Source of the DNA: CBDCVA01 sp965222935 [NCBI: Candidatus Latescibacterota bacterium] | GTDB lineage: Bacteria; Latescibacterota; CBDCVA01 | Direction: 5' to 3' | DNA length: 64,000 nucleotides | NCBI GenBank assembly: GCA_965222935.1 | Contig: CBDCVA010000002.1 | Coordinates: 2,108,001-2,172,000, forward strand | The notes under the pieces: generated by a model | Told to the model about the DNA's origin: nothing | Databases searched by the model: none | Seen by the model: the letters and a program-made list of their open reading frames with translations, nothing else | Position numbers and translations under genes: made by a program | Shown here: positions 42,075 through 49,844 of the stretch, piece after piece | How the letters are laid out: each line of letters begins with the position of its first letter | Position numbering within the stretch: the stretch's first letter is position 1

Positions 42075-42623
42075 TTAGGGCTCCACCTCCCTGTACAGCT
42101 TATAAAACCTGGACTCATCATCTTCACGTCTTGCGACTAGCAGAGCTTCCTCCACGCCCAGATTGCGGCTAAGATGGTGGTACAGGAAATTGACCAAGAA
42201 CACGAAGTCTGCGGCGCCATCTTGATCGTCAACTGGGCCAATGTACCATTGACATCCGGCATCGAGGAATGCCGAGGCCATCTCGGGATTGCCGGTGGAA
42301 CACCCCGTATTGAGAACCCTCAGGCCGTCGAGCTTCAGAAACTGACGCACATGCTCCGGCTTCATGTTGCCCGCGAAGGGTTGTCGAGCCTTTGGGTCGT
42401 CGTGCAACTCCGGCATGATCACGTCCCCGTCATCCCCGTGGCACGAAAGGACAACCAGGTCAGTTTCAAGTCTTTTGTTGAGTAGGTCTGTGACATCCTT
42501 TGTCTCGCCGATGCCAAACCATTCAACGTGCAAAAGAAGCATCTCTGCGGCCGCACGGAGATTGACGCCACACTCGGAATCTTCAATCCCAAGGATTGTG
42601 ATTTTCTTCGTGGGTTGTACCAT
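42075..42623 (-). CDS. Stand-alone CHAT-like (caspase-fold) cysteine protease domain
   Basis: 182 residues, single domain. LVVLSCHGDDGDVI supplies the catalytic-type His after a hydrophobic strand. LRVLNTGCSTGNPEMASAFL supplies the Cys, and GCQWYIGPVDDQDGAADFVF is the typical CHAT block after it. The rest is a small helical tail. CHAT domains are separase/caspase relatives, often fused to TPRs or partnered in immunity systems; here it is alone, with no signal peptide. It stands apart from its neighbours (158 bp to the fsa gene; divergent from the lipoprotein gene) and looks lower in G+C, so transfer is possible. Confidence 0.6.
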   Translation of the reverse strand: MVQPTKKITILGIEDSECGVNLRAAAEMLLLHVEWFGIGETKDVTDLLNKRLETDLVVLSCHGDDGDVIMPELHDDPKARQPFAGNMKPEHVRQFLKLDGLRVLNTGCSTGNPEMASAFLDAGCQWYIGPVDDQDGAADFVFLVNFLYHHLSRNLGVEEALLVARREDDESRFYKLYREVEP

Positions 42624-42825
42624 ATTGCTGATTCCTTAACCATGTTTATGCTGCCCCTCGACAGTATAGCGCTGGCGCGCGAAGCGTGTCAAGCGACGCA
42701 CGGTCCCGGGCGGGGACCCTCGCGCGCGGCTCGGCCCGCGGCCGCGGGCCACATCGGCCCGGGTTGCCCCCTCGGGCTGAGCGGCGTATCTTCGGCGACG
42801 GCACGAAGACGGAAGGGACGATGAC

Positions 42826-43527
42826 ATGAGACCGAAAGCAACCTGGGCACTGGTCCTGGGGATCTTGATCCTGAGCGGATGCGGTCCCCGGCGGTATGCG
42901 ATCCTTCAGGGGACTTCGCACCCCAACCCGCCGCTCGAGCCGCTGCGCGTTCTCGTGATGCCCTTTGGCAAGGGCGCTTTCGGCCCGACGCTTCCATCCG
43001 ACGAGGCAGTCATGGCGGTCCACGGGAAGCTTGTGGACGAGTTGGGCCGAGAGAAGGTGGAGATCGTCGAGGATGTGGCCGCAGGGCCGGGCAGTCTGCG
43101 CCCGATGCGGCAGGTGCGACGAGTGTCCAATCCCTTCCGCCTCGTGTATCTCAGTGCGGAGGACTCGGTGTTGGTCAGCGATCTCCGGCTCGGCCCCGAT
43201 GGCTCCTTCGAGCGGGATGATCTGGAGATGTTGCGCAGCCTGGATGTTGCCGACCTGGTCGTCTTTGGTTTGGTGGGCGAGGTCCTCCTTTCGGGTCGAG
43301 GTTACTGGCCCGGCCAGGTCACCGATCCGACGCGATACATCGACGCGCCGCTGCTTCGCGCCGATGTGCTCGTGATTGATGTGCCCACCGGTTCGCCGCT
43401 CCTGCGCACGTCCGGTCAAGCCCGTTTCTACGAGCGCGAAGAGGACCGCGGCCGCATCGACACCCCCGCGGTGCTCATCCGTGAGATCCTGGCGGCGATG
43501 ACGTCCACGCGCACGAGAGGCGAGTGA
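42826..43527 (+). CDS. Putative lipoprotein of unknown function
   Basis: 233 residues. The lipobox LSGC at residues 15-18 follows a hydrophobic helix, so it should be lipidated and anchored in a membrane. The remainder (VLVMPFGKGAFGP, ADLVVFGLVGEVLLSGRGY, VLVIDVPTGSPLLR) has the alternating pattern of TolB-N/CsgG-like or GNA1162-like periplasmic lipoproteins, which I cannot confirm. Seven bp after its stop begins the aldolase gene, so it may share their transcript. Confidence 0.6.
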   Translation: MRPKATWALVLGILILSGCGPRRYAILQGTSHPNPPLEPLRVLVMPFGKGAFGPTLPSDEAVMAVHGKLVDELGREKVEIVEDVAAGPGSLRPMRQVRRVSNPFRLVYLSAEDSVLVSDLRLGPDGSFERDDLEMLRSLDVADLVVFGLVGEVLLSGRGYWPGQVTDPTRYIDAPLLRADVLVIDVPTGSPLLRTSGQARFYEREEDRGRIDTPAVLIREILAAMTSTRTRGE

Positions 43528-43542
43528 CGCTTGGGGGGGGCC

Positions 43543-44196
43543 GTGCCAGAAGACCGCGGGCTCCGGCGCGAGATCGTCGAGATATGCCGGCGGATGTACG
43601 AACGAGAGTACATCGTTGCCGGCGAAGGAAACGTCTCGGCGCGGCTCGATCAAGAGCGGCTTCTGGTGACGCCCGCCGGTTTCAATAAGGGCTTACTAGC
43701 GCCTGAGATGCTCGTCATGACCGACCTCTCGGGCCACAAACTCGCCGGTGAGCACGAGGCTTCGACCGAGGTGCGCATGCACCTTCGCGCCTACGCCCGG
43801 CGGCCGGGTGTGCGCGCCGTCGTGCACGGTCACCCGCCGATAGCAACGGCATTCGCGGCCAGCGGTTTGGCTCTCGTCGAACCCGTCCTGCCCGAGATCA
43901 TTCAGACGCTAGGCGTCATCCCCCTGGTGCCCTACGGTACGCCGGGCACCGAAGAGTTGCCCGACGAACTGGAACCCTGGCTGGACGAACATGATGCCTT
44001 CCTGCTCGAGAACCACGGCGTGATGACCGTCGGCACCAGCGTCACGGGTGCGTTCGATGCGCTCGAGGTCGTCGAGAAGTACGCGAAGATCACCCTCACT
44101 GCCCGGCAGTTGGGTGGCCCCAGACCCCTGAGCCCCAACCGCGTGGCGGCCCTGGGGCAAGCCGCAGAAGCCATCGCCGGCAGACTTGGTCGATGA
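43543..44196 (+). CDS. Class II aldolase (L-fuculose-phosphate aldolase / AraD-like)
   Basis: 217 residues from GTG 43543, which follows a GGGGGGGG run; a TTG at 43531 is the alternative. Zinc-binding His pair in VVHGHPPIATAF and a third His in LENHGVMTVG, with GEGNVSARLD and VTPAGFNKG near the N-terminus and Glu in EHEASTEVRMHL. Family reactions: retro-aldol cleavage of sugar-1-phosphates or ribulose-phosphate epimerisation. It overlaps the next gene by 4 bp, so they are translationally coupled. Confidence 0.9.
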   Translation: MPEDRGLRREIVEICRRMYEREYIVAGEGNVSARLDQERLLVTPAGFNKGLLAPEMLVMTDLSGHKLAGEHEASTEVRMHLRAYARRPGVRAVVHGHPPIATAFAASGLALVEPVLPEIIQTLGVIPLVPYGTPGTEELPDELEPWLDEHDAFLLENHGVMTVGTSVTGAFDALEVVEKYAKITLTARQLGGPRPLSPNRVAALGQAAEAIAGRLGR

Positions 44197-45395
44197 AGAT
44201 CCTGGTTGCCAACGTCGGCAGCACGTCCTTCAAGTACAAGCTCTTTGACATGGCGAATGAGTCGGTCCTCGCCGAGGGCAAAGTGGAGCGGGTGGGGCGC
44301 GAGGACGCCCCCATCGAGCACCGCGTCCCCGGTAAGCCGCCGCTAGCCGAGACGCGGAGGGTCCCGGACTACCCCACAGCCATCCGCATGGCGATGGCGC
44401 TCCTCACCGACGCCGAGCGCGGGGCTGGGGTGACGCTCGAAGAAATCGACGCCGTGGGCTTCAAGACGGTGCACGCCGGGGATCGGGTGGGTGCGCTCCG
44501 CTTGGACGATGATGTGCTTCGGGAGATGGAAGCGTTCACCTCGGTTGCCCCCGCACATAATCCGCCGTATCTGCGGGCGATCCGGCTCTTCGCCGAGTTG
44601 TTCCCCGATCTTCCGCTCATAGGCCTCTTTGAACCGACCTTCCATGCGACCATTCCCGAGCACGCGCGCGTCTACGGCATACCCTACGAGTGGACCATGA
44701 AGTACGGCATCCGCAAGTACGGTTTCCATGGCGCTTCCCACCGCTACGTCTCCGAGCGCGTCCCTCAACTGTTAGGCCGTGGACCCGAAGACCTGCGGCT
44801 CGTTTCGTGCCATTTGGGTGGGAGCTCATCCCTTTGCGCTGTGCGCGATGGGAAATCAGTGGACACGACGATGGGCTTCTCGCTCCAGGAAGGGATCCTC
44901 AACGCCACGCGCCATGGGGACCTGGATGCCTGGATCATCCCTTACCTCATGGACCGGGAAGGTCTCACCACCGATGAGATCCGGGAGGTCCTGTCCAAAC
45001 GCGGGGGGCTCCTGGGCATCAGCGGCGTTTCGGGTGAGATACCCGAGATCGAGGCCGCGGCCAAGGCGGGAAATGAGCGCGCCAGGCTGGCCCTGGATGC
45101 CTTCTGCTACGGCGTCACGACGCACATCGGCGCCCTGGCGGCGGCCATGGGCGGCGCCGATGCCATCGCCTTCGCGGGCGGGATCGGCGAGCGGGGGGTA
45201 GCTATCCGGGAGCAAGTCGTAGCACCCCTGGGCTTCCTGGGCGCGAAGCTGGATCTCGAGAAGAACGCCTCCGGCGACGGGGATCGGGACATCTCAGTCG
45301 ATGGCGCCTCTTGCGCGGTCTTGGTGATCCGCACCAACGAGGAGTTGATCGTGGCCCGAGAGACGGCGAAAACCCTCGCGGCGCAGTCTGTCTGA
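44193..45395 (+). CDS. Acetate/butyrate-kinase-family protein with altered active site
   Basis: 400 residues of the acetokinase (ASKHA) family. Asn7 in ANVGSTSFKYK, His in APAHNPPYL, YGFHGASH, Arg in TTMGFSLQEGILNATRHGD, and C-terminal RTNEELIVARET match acetate kinase. Two key positions differ: the Arg91 site is Lys (FKTVHAG instead of HRVVHGG) and the catalytic Asp148 site is Glu (LFEPTFHATIP instead of FDTAFH). This suggests another carboxylate or hydroxyl substrate. It sits between two sugar-phosphate aldolases, overlapping the first by 4 bp and 10 bp before the second. Confidence 0.87.
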   Translation: MKILVANVGSTSFKYKLFDMANESVLAEGKVERVGREDAPIEHRVPGKPPLAETRRVPDYPTAIRMAMALLTDAERGAGVTLEEIDAVGFKTVHAGDRVGALRLDDDVLREMEAFTSVAPAHNPPYLRAIRLFAELFPDLPLIGLFEPTFHATIPEHARVYGIPYEWTMKYGIRKYGFHGASHRYVSERVPQLLGRGPEDLRLVSCHLGGSSSLCAVRDGKSVDTTMGFSLQEGILNATRHGDLDAWIIPYLMDREGLTTDEIREVLSKRGGLLGISGVSGEIPEIEAAAKAGNERARLALDAFCYGVTTHIGALAAAMGGADAIAFAGGIGERGVAIREQVVAPLGFLGAKLDLEKNASGDGDRDISVDGASCAVLVIRTNEELIVARETAKTLAAQSV

Positions 45396-45405
45396 GGAGC
45401 TCGTC

Positions 45406-46266
45406 ATGCCCCTGGTCGATGGACGCGCGGCCCTTCAGCCGGCCTTTGAGGCAGGCTACGCCGTTGGTTCCTTCAACGCGCCAAGCATCGATTTCGTCCA
45501 TGCCATCATCGAGGCGGCGATCGCCGAGCGCTCGCCCGTCATCGTCAGCCTGGCGACGACCCAGTTTCAGTTCCTCGAACCGGAGGTCATCGCACCCGCG
45601 GTGCGCTGGCTTGCCGAGAGCGCTCCGGTCTCGGTCGTGCTCAATCTGGACCACGGCGACGGCGTCGAGGCGGCCGTCCGCTCCATCCGCTGCGGCTTCA
45701 CCGCGGTGATGTACGATGGCTCGCACGAGTCCTATGACGAGAACGTCCGCGAGACGCGCGAGGTCGTTCGGATCGCCCACGCGGTGGGCGTCAGCGTCGA
45801 GGCCGAGTTAGGCCGCGTCGGGGGCAAGGAGGAGGGCACCGGGCTCGGGGTTGCCGATTCGGCGTGGTTCACCGAGCCAGCACAGGCCGAGGATTTCGTC
45901 CGCGCCACGGGCATCGATCTCCTGGCGGTAGCCATCGGCAACGCTCACGGCCTCTACAAGGGCGAGCCGAAGCTGGATTTCGAGCGGCTGGCCCAACTCA
46001 GGGATCGGACGGGCATCCCGCTTGTCCTGCATGGGGGCTCGGGCATCTCCGACGAAGATTTCCGACGCGCGGCGTCCTTGGGGATCAGCAAGATCAACTT
46101 CTTCACCGAGGTCAGCCGTCAGCGAACGGCGCGCGTGCGAGAATGCCTTGCGAATGACCTGGAGGCCATCCATCTCCAGCCGATGCTCCTAAAGGCGCGG
46201 ACGGCGATCCGCGGCGCGGTGGCGCGCCAGATGCGAGTCTTCGGATCGTCGGGACAAGCAGCCTAG
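45406..46266 (+). CDS. Class II fructose/tagatose-bisphosphate aldolase family protein
   Basis: 286 residues. Zinc ligands and catalytic acid in NLDHGDG, VEAELGRVGGKEEG, GNAHGLYKG and LHGGSGISDEDF, all in the usual order. GSFNAPSIDFVHAII opens the barrel. The family makes DHAP and an aldehyde from ketose bisphosphates. Placed after the class II aldolase and acetokinase-like genes, it probably acts on a related sugar derivative rather than in central glycolysis. Confidence 0.9.
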   Translation: MPLVDGRAALQPAFEAGYAVGSFNAPSIDFVHAIIEAAIAERSPVIVSLATTQFQFLEPEVIAPAVRWLAESAPVSVVLNLDHGDGVEAAVRSIRCGFTAVMYDGSHESYDENVRETREVVRIAHAVGVSVEAELGRVGGKEEGTGLGVADSAWFTEPAQAEDFVRATGIDLLAVAIGNAHGLYKGEPKLDFERLAQLRDRTGIPLVLHGGSGISDEDFRRAASLGISKINFFTEVSRQRTARVRECLANDLEAIHLQPMLLKARTAIRGAVARQMRVFGSSGQAA

Positions 46267-46277
46267 GCAAACCGCGC

Positions 46278-46925
46278 GTGACGCTCTCCCAGATCCTGGC
46301 CTCCGCCTTCGTCATCGGTTTCTCCGGGGCCGTCGTGCCCGGACCTCTGTTTACCGTGGCGCTGGCTGAAGCGGCGCTGATCGGCTGGTGGGCGGGGCCT
46401 CTAGTGTCGGTGGGTCACGGCCTAGCGGAGTTGGTGGCCGCCGTGCTATTGGGCGCGGGCGTCACTGCGTTGCAAAGCCCGCTTGCGATGAAGATCATCG
46501 CGATCGGTGGTGGCCTGGTTCTGCTCTGGATGGGCGCGGCTACCTGCCGGCAGCGCCCGGAGCGGACGATCGGGCCGACGTCTGAGATGAGTCGGCGGCG
46601 GTGGGCGCACCTGAACGCGGTGGGCTCGGGCTTCCTTGCGACTGTGGCCAACCCCTTCTGGTATCTGTGGTGGATGACGGCGGGTACGGCACACATTACG
46701 CTGTCACTGCCCCTCGGCTCGGCTGGCGTCGGGGCCTTTTACGTGGGCCACGTGGCGAGCGACTTCGCCTGGTACTCACTCGTAGCAGCGGTGGTGGTGG
46801 TGAGCCGGCGGACCTTCTCAGACCGGGTCTACCGCGCCGTGATCGTGGCAGCAGGCCTGGTTTTGATGGCGTTTGGCGTGGCTTTCATCGTTTATGGCGT
46901 CTTGCGCGGCGGCTCGGTGACCTAA
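46278..46925 (+). CDS. LysE-family exporter
   Basis: 215 residues, GTG start at 46278, 11 bp after the aldolase stop. About six transmembrane helices; the N-terminal FSGAVVPGPLFTVAL is the LysE/RhtB PGP motif, and ANPFWYLWWMT the second conserved loop. LysE-family proteins export amino acids or other small metabolites with proton exchange. Likely the last gene of the aldolase transcript. Confidence 0.88.
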   Translation: MTLSQILASAFVIGFSGAVVPGPLFTVALAEAALIGWWAGPLVSVGHGLAELVAAVLLGAGVTALQSPLAMKIIAIGGGLVLLWMGAATCRQRPERTIGPTSEMSRRRWAHLNAVGSGFLATVANPFWYLWWMTAGTAHITLSLPLGSAGVGAFYVGHVASDFAWYSLVAAVVVVSRRTFSDRVYRAVIVAAGLVLMAFGVAFIVYGVLRGGSVT

Positions 46926-47070
46926 ACGCTCCCACGGGATCAGCCTTTCGCTTGACAGCCCCGGTCAAGCCGGTACATTAGCCTTGGTGGAAACCAACAC
47001 AACCGTGGTCTGAAAGTGGATTTCTGTCCGATGGAATGATGCCTGCCACCCGCTGGGGAGAATGTGGACC

Positions 47071-47781
47071 ATGTCGACATTTTGGCGGGACTTCAAAGCC
47101 GTCTTCGAGCGCGACCCCGCCGCACGTGGCTTCTGGGGCGTTTTCGAAGTAGCCCTCACCTACAGCGGCTTCCACGCGATCATTCTGCACAGGATCGCCC
47201 ACATGTTCCATCGCCTGCACATTCCGTTCCTGCCGCGGGCGTTGTCCCAGGCCTCCCGTTTTTTCACCGGCATCGAGATTCACCCCGCGGCGAAGATCGG
47301 CTCGGGCTTCTTCATCGACCACGGGATGGGCGTCATCATCGGTGAAACGACTGAGATCGGCGACAACGTCACGCTGTTCCAGGGCGTTACGCTCGGCGGC
47401 ACCGGGAAGGAGACGGGCAAACGCCACCCGGCTATCGGCGATGATGTCGTTATCGGCGCGGGCGGCAAGGTTCTGGGCAACATCACGATCGGCAACGGCT
47501 CCTACGTGGGTGCGAATGCCGTCGTGCTCAAGTCCGTCCCGCCTCGCTGCACGGTTGTGGGCATACCTGGACGGATCGTCCGGCAGGAGGGGGTGCGCGT
47601 CTCCAGTGCTTCCGCCTCGCTGGAGCACGGGGACCTGCCCGACCCCATCCAGCAGATGCTCGAAGACCTCCAGCGACAGGTCGCCGAGGCCCAGGCGGCC
47701 GTCCGCCAATGGCAGGCCGAGGCTCCGGTTCGCGCCTTGACCGGTGCGCCGGTGGCCGAAGGCGAGGATGGGGCCGAGTAG
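47071..47781 (+). CDS. cysE: Serine O-acetyltransferase
   Basis: 236 residues from ATG 47071 (MSTFWRDF); the frame also offers 47062. The short N-terminal helical region and left-handed hexapeptide-repeat domain match the EpsC/CysE type. [20 protein letters not shown] and [16 protein letters not shown] hold the catalytic His-Asp region, and [16 protein letters not shown] more repeats. It makes O-acetylserine for cysteine synthesis. The ~35-residue C-terminal extension after GIPGRIV is helical ([19 protein letters not shown]) and may be a coiled coil. The 145-bp spacer upstream probably carries its own promoter. Confidence 0.93.
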   Translation: MSTFWRDFKAVFERDPAARGFWGVFEVALTYSGFHAIILHRIAHMFHRLHIPFLPRALSQASRFFTGIEIHPAAKIGSGFFIDHGMGVIIGETTEIGDNVTLFQGVTLGGTGKETGKRHPAIGDDVVIGAGGKVLGNITIGNGSYVGANAVVLKSVPPRCTVVGIPGRIVRQEGVRVSSASASLEHGDLPDPIQQMLEDLQRQVAEAQAAVRQWQAEAPVRALTGAPVAEGEDGAE

Positions 47782-47866
47782 GATTCCCCCCGCACCCTAG
47801 GCGCCAGACCCCAGCACCCTGTCCCGTCGAAGCTGCTCCTCAGCCCGCAGTAGCGGCTGAGGTCGG

Positions 47867-48667
47867 TCAGCGCGTCAGGCCCCGGTAAAGTATCTGAGCT
47901 CCCGCCAGCACCAGCGTTGCCGTCAGGAGTCGCCAGGTCAGCCGCTCTCGCGGCCGACCGGCGATCCGCGCACCCACCTGAGCGCCGATGATCGCGCTTG
48001 CGGCCATCAATCCGATCATCTCCCATAGAGTGGTCTCAGGGTTCAGGTGCCCCCGATAGTCGCCAGCCAGCGCGTGGGTTGCCGCCCCGGTGAGGGCCGT
48101 GATGGCGACCAACAGTTGCGTGGTGGATGCGGCGATCCGCGTAGGGAAGCCGAAAAGGTAGAGCATAGTCGGCATGAAGATGAAGCCGCCTCCGACCCCG
48201 AACAGCGTGGCGATGATCCCGATCAGTGCGCTGACGAACACGCTGACCACGGGCGCGACGGTGTACGTGTACACCCGGCCCGTGGCATCAACGAGGGTGC
48301 GACCAACGCCGCGCATCCACGGTGCCCGCCGGTCCGTGGGGGCGTAGAGCGCGGTTGCCGCTGCACCGACGAGTAAGAGCACCCCGAAGGAGATGTCAAA
48401 GGCATCGCGCGGGACCCAGCGCACCAGCATGGCGCCGACGATCGCGCCGGGGATGCTGCCGGCGGCGAAGGGTAGGGCCGCCCACGGGTCCACGCGCCGC
48501 TGGCGTGCGTACGCGACCGTCCCCGAGATCGTGTTGGCGCAGACAACGGCCAGCGTAATGCTCGTGATGGTCCGCGCCGGTGCCTCGGGGAAGAACGCCC
48601 CCAAAAGCGGCACGAACAGGATGCCGCTGCCGAACCCTAGAAATGTCCCGTAAGCGGCGACGGCCAC
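47867..48667 (-). CDS. TauE/SafE-family (UPF0721) sulfite/organosulfur permease
   Basis: 266 residues or more, about eight transmembrane helices in two halves: GFGSGILFVPLLGAF and the related IATLFGVGGGFIFMPTML, the twin Gly-rich motifs of the family. The frame stays open upstream (LEFFVLPLLCV before the GTG at 48667) with no good start codon before it, so the true N-terminus may lie ~10 residues further out. The family exports sulfite, sulfoacetate or similar; a neighbouring cysE gives a loose sulfur context. Confidence 0.83.
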   Translation of the reverse strand: MAVAAYGTFLGFGSGILFVPLLGAFFPEAPARTITSITLAVVCANTISGTVAYARQRRVDPWAALPFAAGSIPGAIVGAMLVRWVPRDAFDISFGVLLLVGAAATALYAPTDRRAPWMRGVGRTLVDATGRVYTYTVAPVVSVFVSALIGIIATLFGVGGGFIFMPTMLYLFGFPTRIAASTTQLLVAITALTGAATHALAGDYRGHLNPETTLWEMIGLMAASAIIGAQVGARIAGRPRERLTWRLLTATLVLAGAQILYRGLTR

Positions 48668-48775
48668 GCAAAGGAGCGGCAGAACGAAGAATTCCAGCGG
48701 TCCGTCCCAGAGAGGGCGGGATGGTCAAGGGTTACGCGATCGCGCCAGCCGCTCCCTTGCGGCCGGTGCGGCGGC

Positions 48776-49756
48776 TCAGTGCGCGACGGGGTACGCCTGG
48801 CCCTCCAGTTCGGCGACGAACTTCTCGGCCTCCATCGCGGCGGCGCAGCCCGTACCGGCGGCGGTCACAGCCTGCTTGTAGATGGTGTCCTGGACATCGC
48901 CTGCGGCGTAAACGCCCTCGACGTTGGTGCGCTGCCGGTGGTCGGTGACGATGTAGCCGTGGTCGTCCAGCTCGATCTGTCCCTCGAATAGCGCTGTCTG
49001 CGGCTCGTGACCGATGAAGATGAACACGCCATCGGTCTCGAACGCGCGCCCCTCCCCATTTTCCACATTTTCGAGTCGGACGCCGCCCACGCCCTTCTGA
49101 TCTTCGCCCAGAACCTCCGTCACGATCGTGTCCCAGATCCAGTGCATCTTCTCGATCGCGAAGGCGCGGTCCTGGAGGATCTTGCTTGCCCGAAGTCGCT
49201 CCCGACGATGCACCACGTGGACTTCGCTGGCGAACCGCGTGAGGAAGATCCCCTCCTCGATCGCCGAATCCCCTCCGCCGACCACCACCACCCGCTGGTC
49301 GCGGAAGAAAGCGCCGTCGCACGTCGCACAATACGAGAGGCCGCGGCCCGTGAGCTCTTTCTCGCCGGGCACGTCTAGGGTGCGGGGAGAAGAGCCGGTG
49401 CAAATGATGACGGTCAGTGCCGTGATCTCCTCGGCCGTGGTTTCCGAGTCCCCTCCGACCCAGAGGCGAAGGGGTTGAGAGGAAAAATCCACTCTGCTTG
49501 CGCGGCGGTGGCTCATGCGCGCACCGAAGCGCTCGGCCTGCTTCTGCATCTTGATGCCAAGGTCGAGACCCGTGAAATGGCCGTCCTGCTCGGGATCGCA
49601 GCCCGGATAGTTCTCGATGTCGTTCGTCAGGTTGAGTTGACCGCCGACGTCGTCCACGCCGAGCACGAGCGGTTCGAGGTTGGCGCGCGCTGCGTAAAGC
49701 GCCGCCGTGAGCCCCGCGGGGCCCGCGCCCAGGATCACCACATTCTCTTCACTCAC
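48776..49756 (-). CDS. trxB: Thioredoxin-disulfide reductase
   Basis: 326 residues. FAD-binding GAGPAGLTAALYAARA near the N-terminus, redox-active CATC in GLSYCATCDGAFF, NADP-binding GGGDSAIEEG, and C-terminal GVYAAGDVQDTIYKQAVTAAG. All key parts of a bacterial low-molecular-weight TrxB are present, so it should reduce thioredoxin with NADPH. Transcribed on its own; 109 bp separates it from the TauE-like gene. Confidence 0.97.
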   Translation of the reverse strand: MSEENVVILGAGPAGLTAALYAARANLEPLVLGVDDVGGQLNLTNDIENYPGCDPEQDGHFTGLDLGIKMQKQAERFGARMSHRRASRVDFSSQPLRLWVGGDSETTAEEITALTVIICTGSSPRTLDVPGEKELTGRGLSYCATCDGAFFRDQRVVVVGGGDSAIEEGIFLTRFASEVHVVHRRERLRASKILQDRAFAIEKMHWIWDTIVTEVLGEDQKGVGGVRLENVENGEGRAFETDGVFIFIGHEPQTALFEGQIELDDHGYIVTDHRQRTNVEGVYAAGDVQDTIYKQAVTAAGTGCAAAMEAEKFVAELEGQAYPVAH

Positions 49757-49844
49757 GCGATCTCACCTCCGGGTCCAAACTCTTCGTTCGATGAGTCATA
49801 CCATAGCGTTCAAGTAAAGATAACTCAAGCGATTGCCCAGGGAC

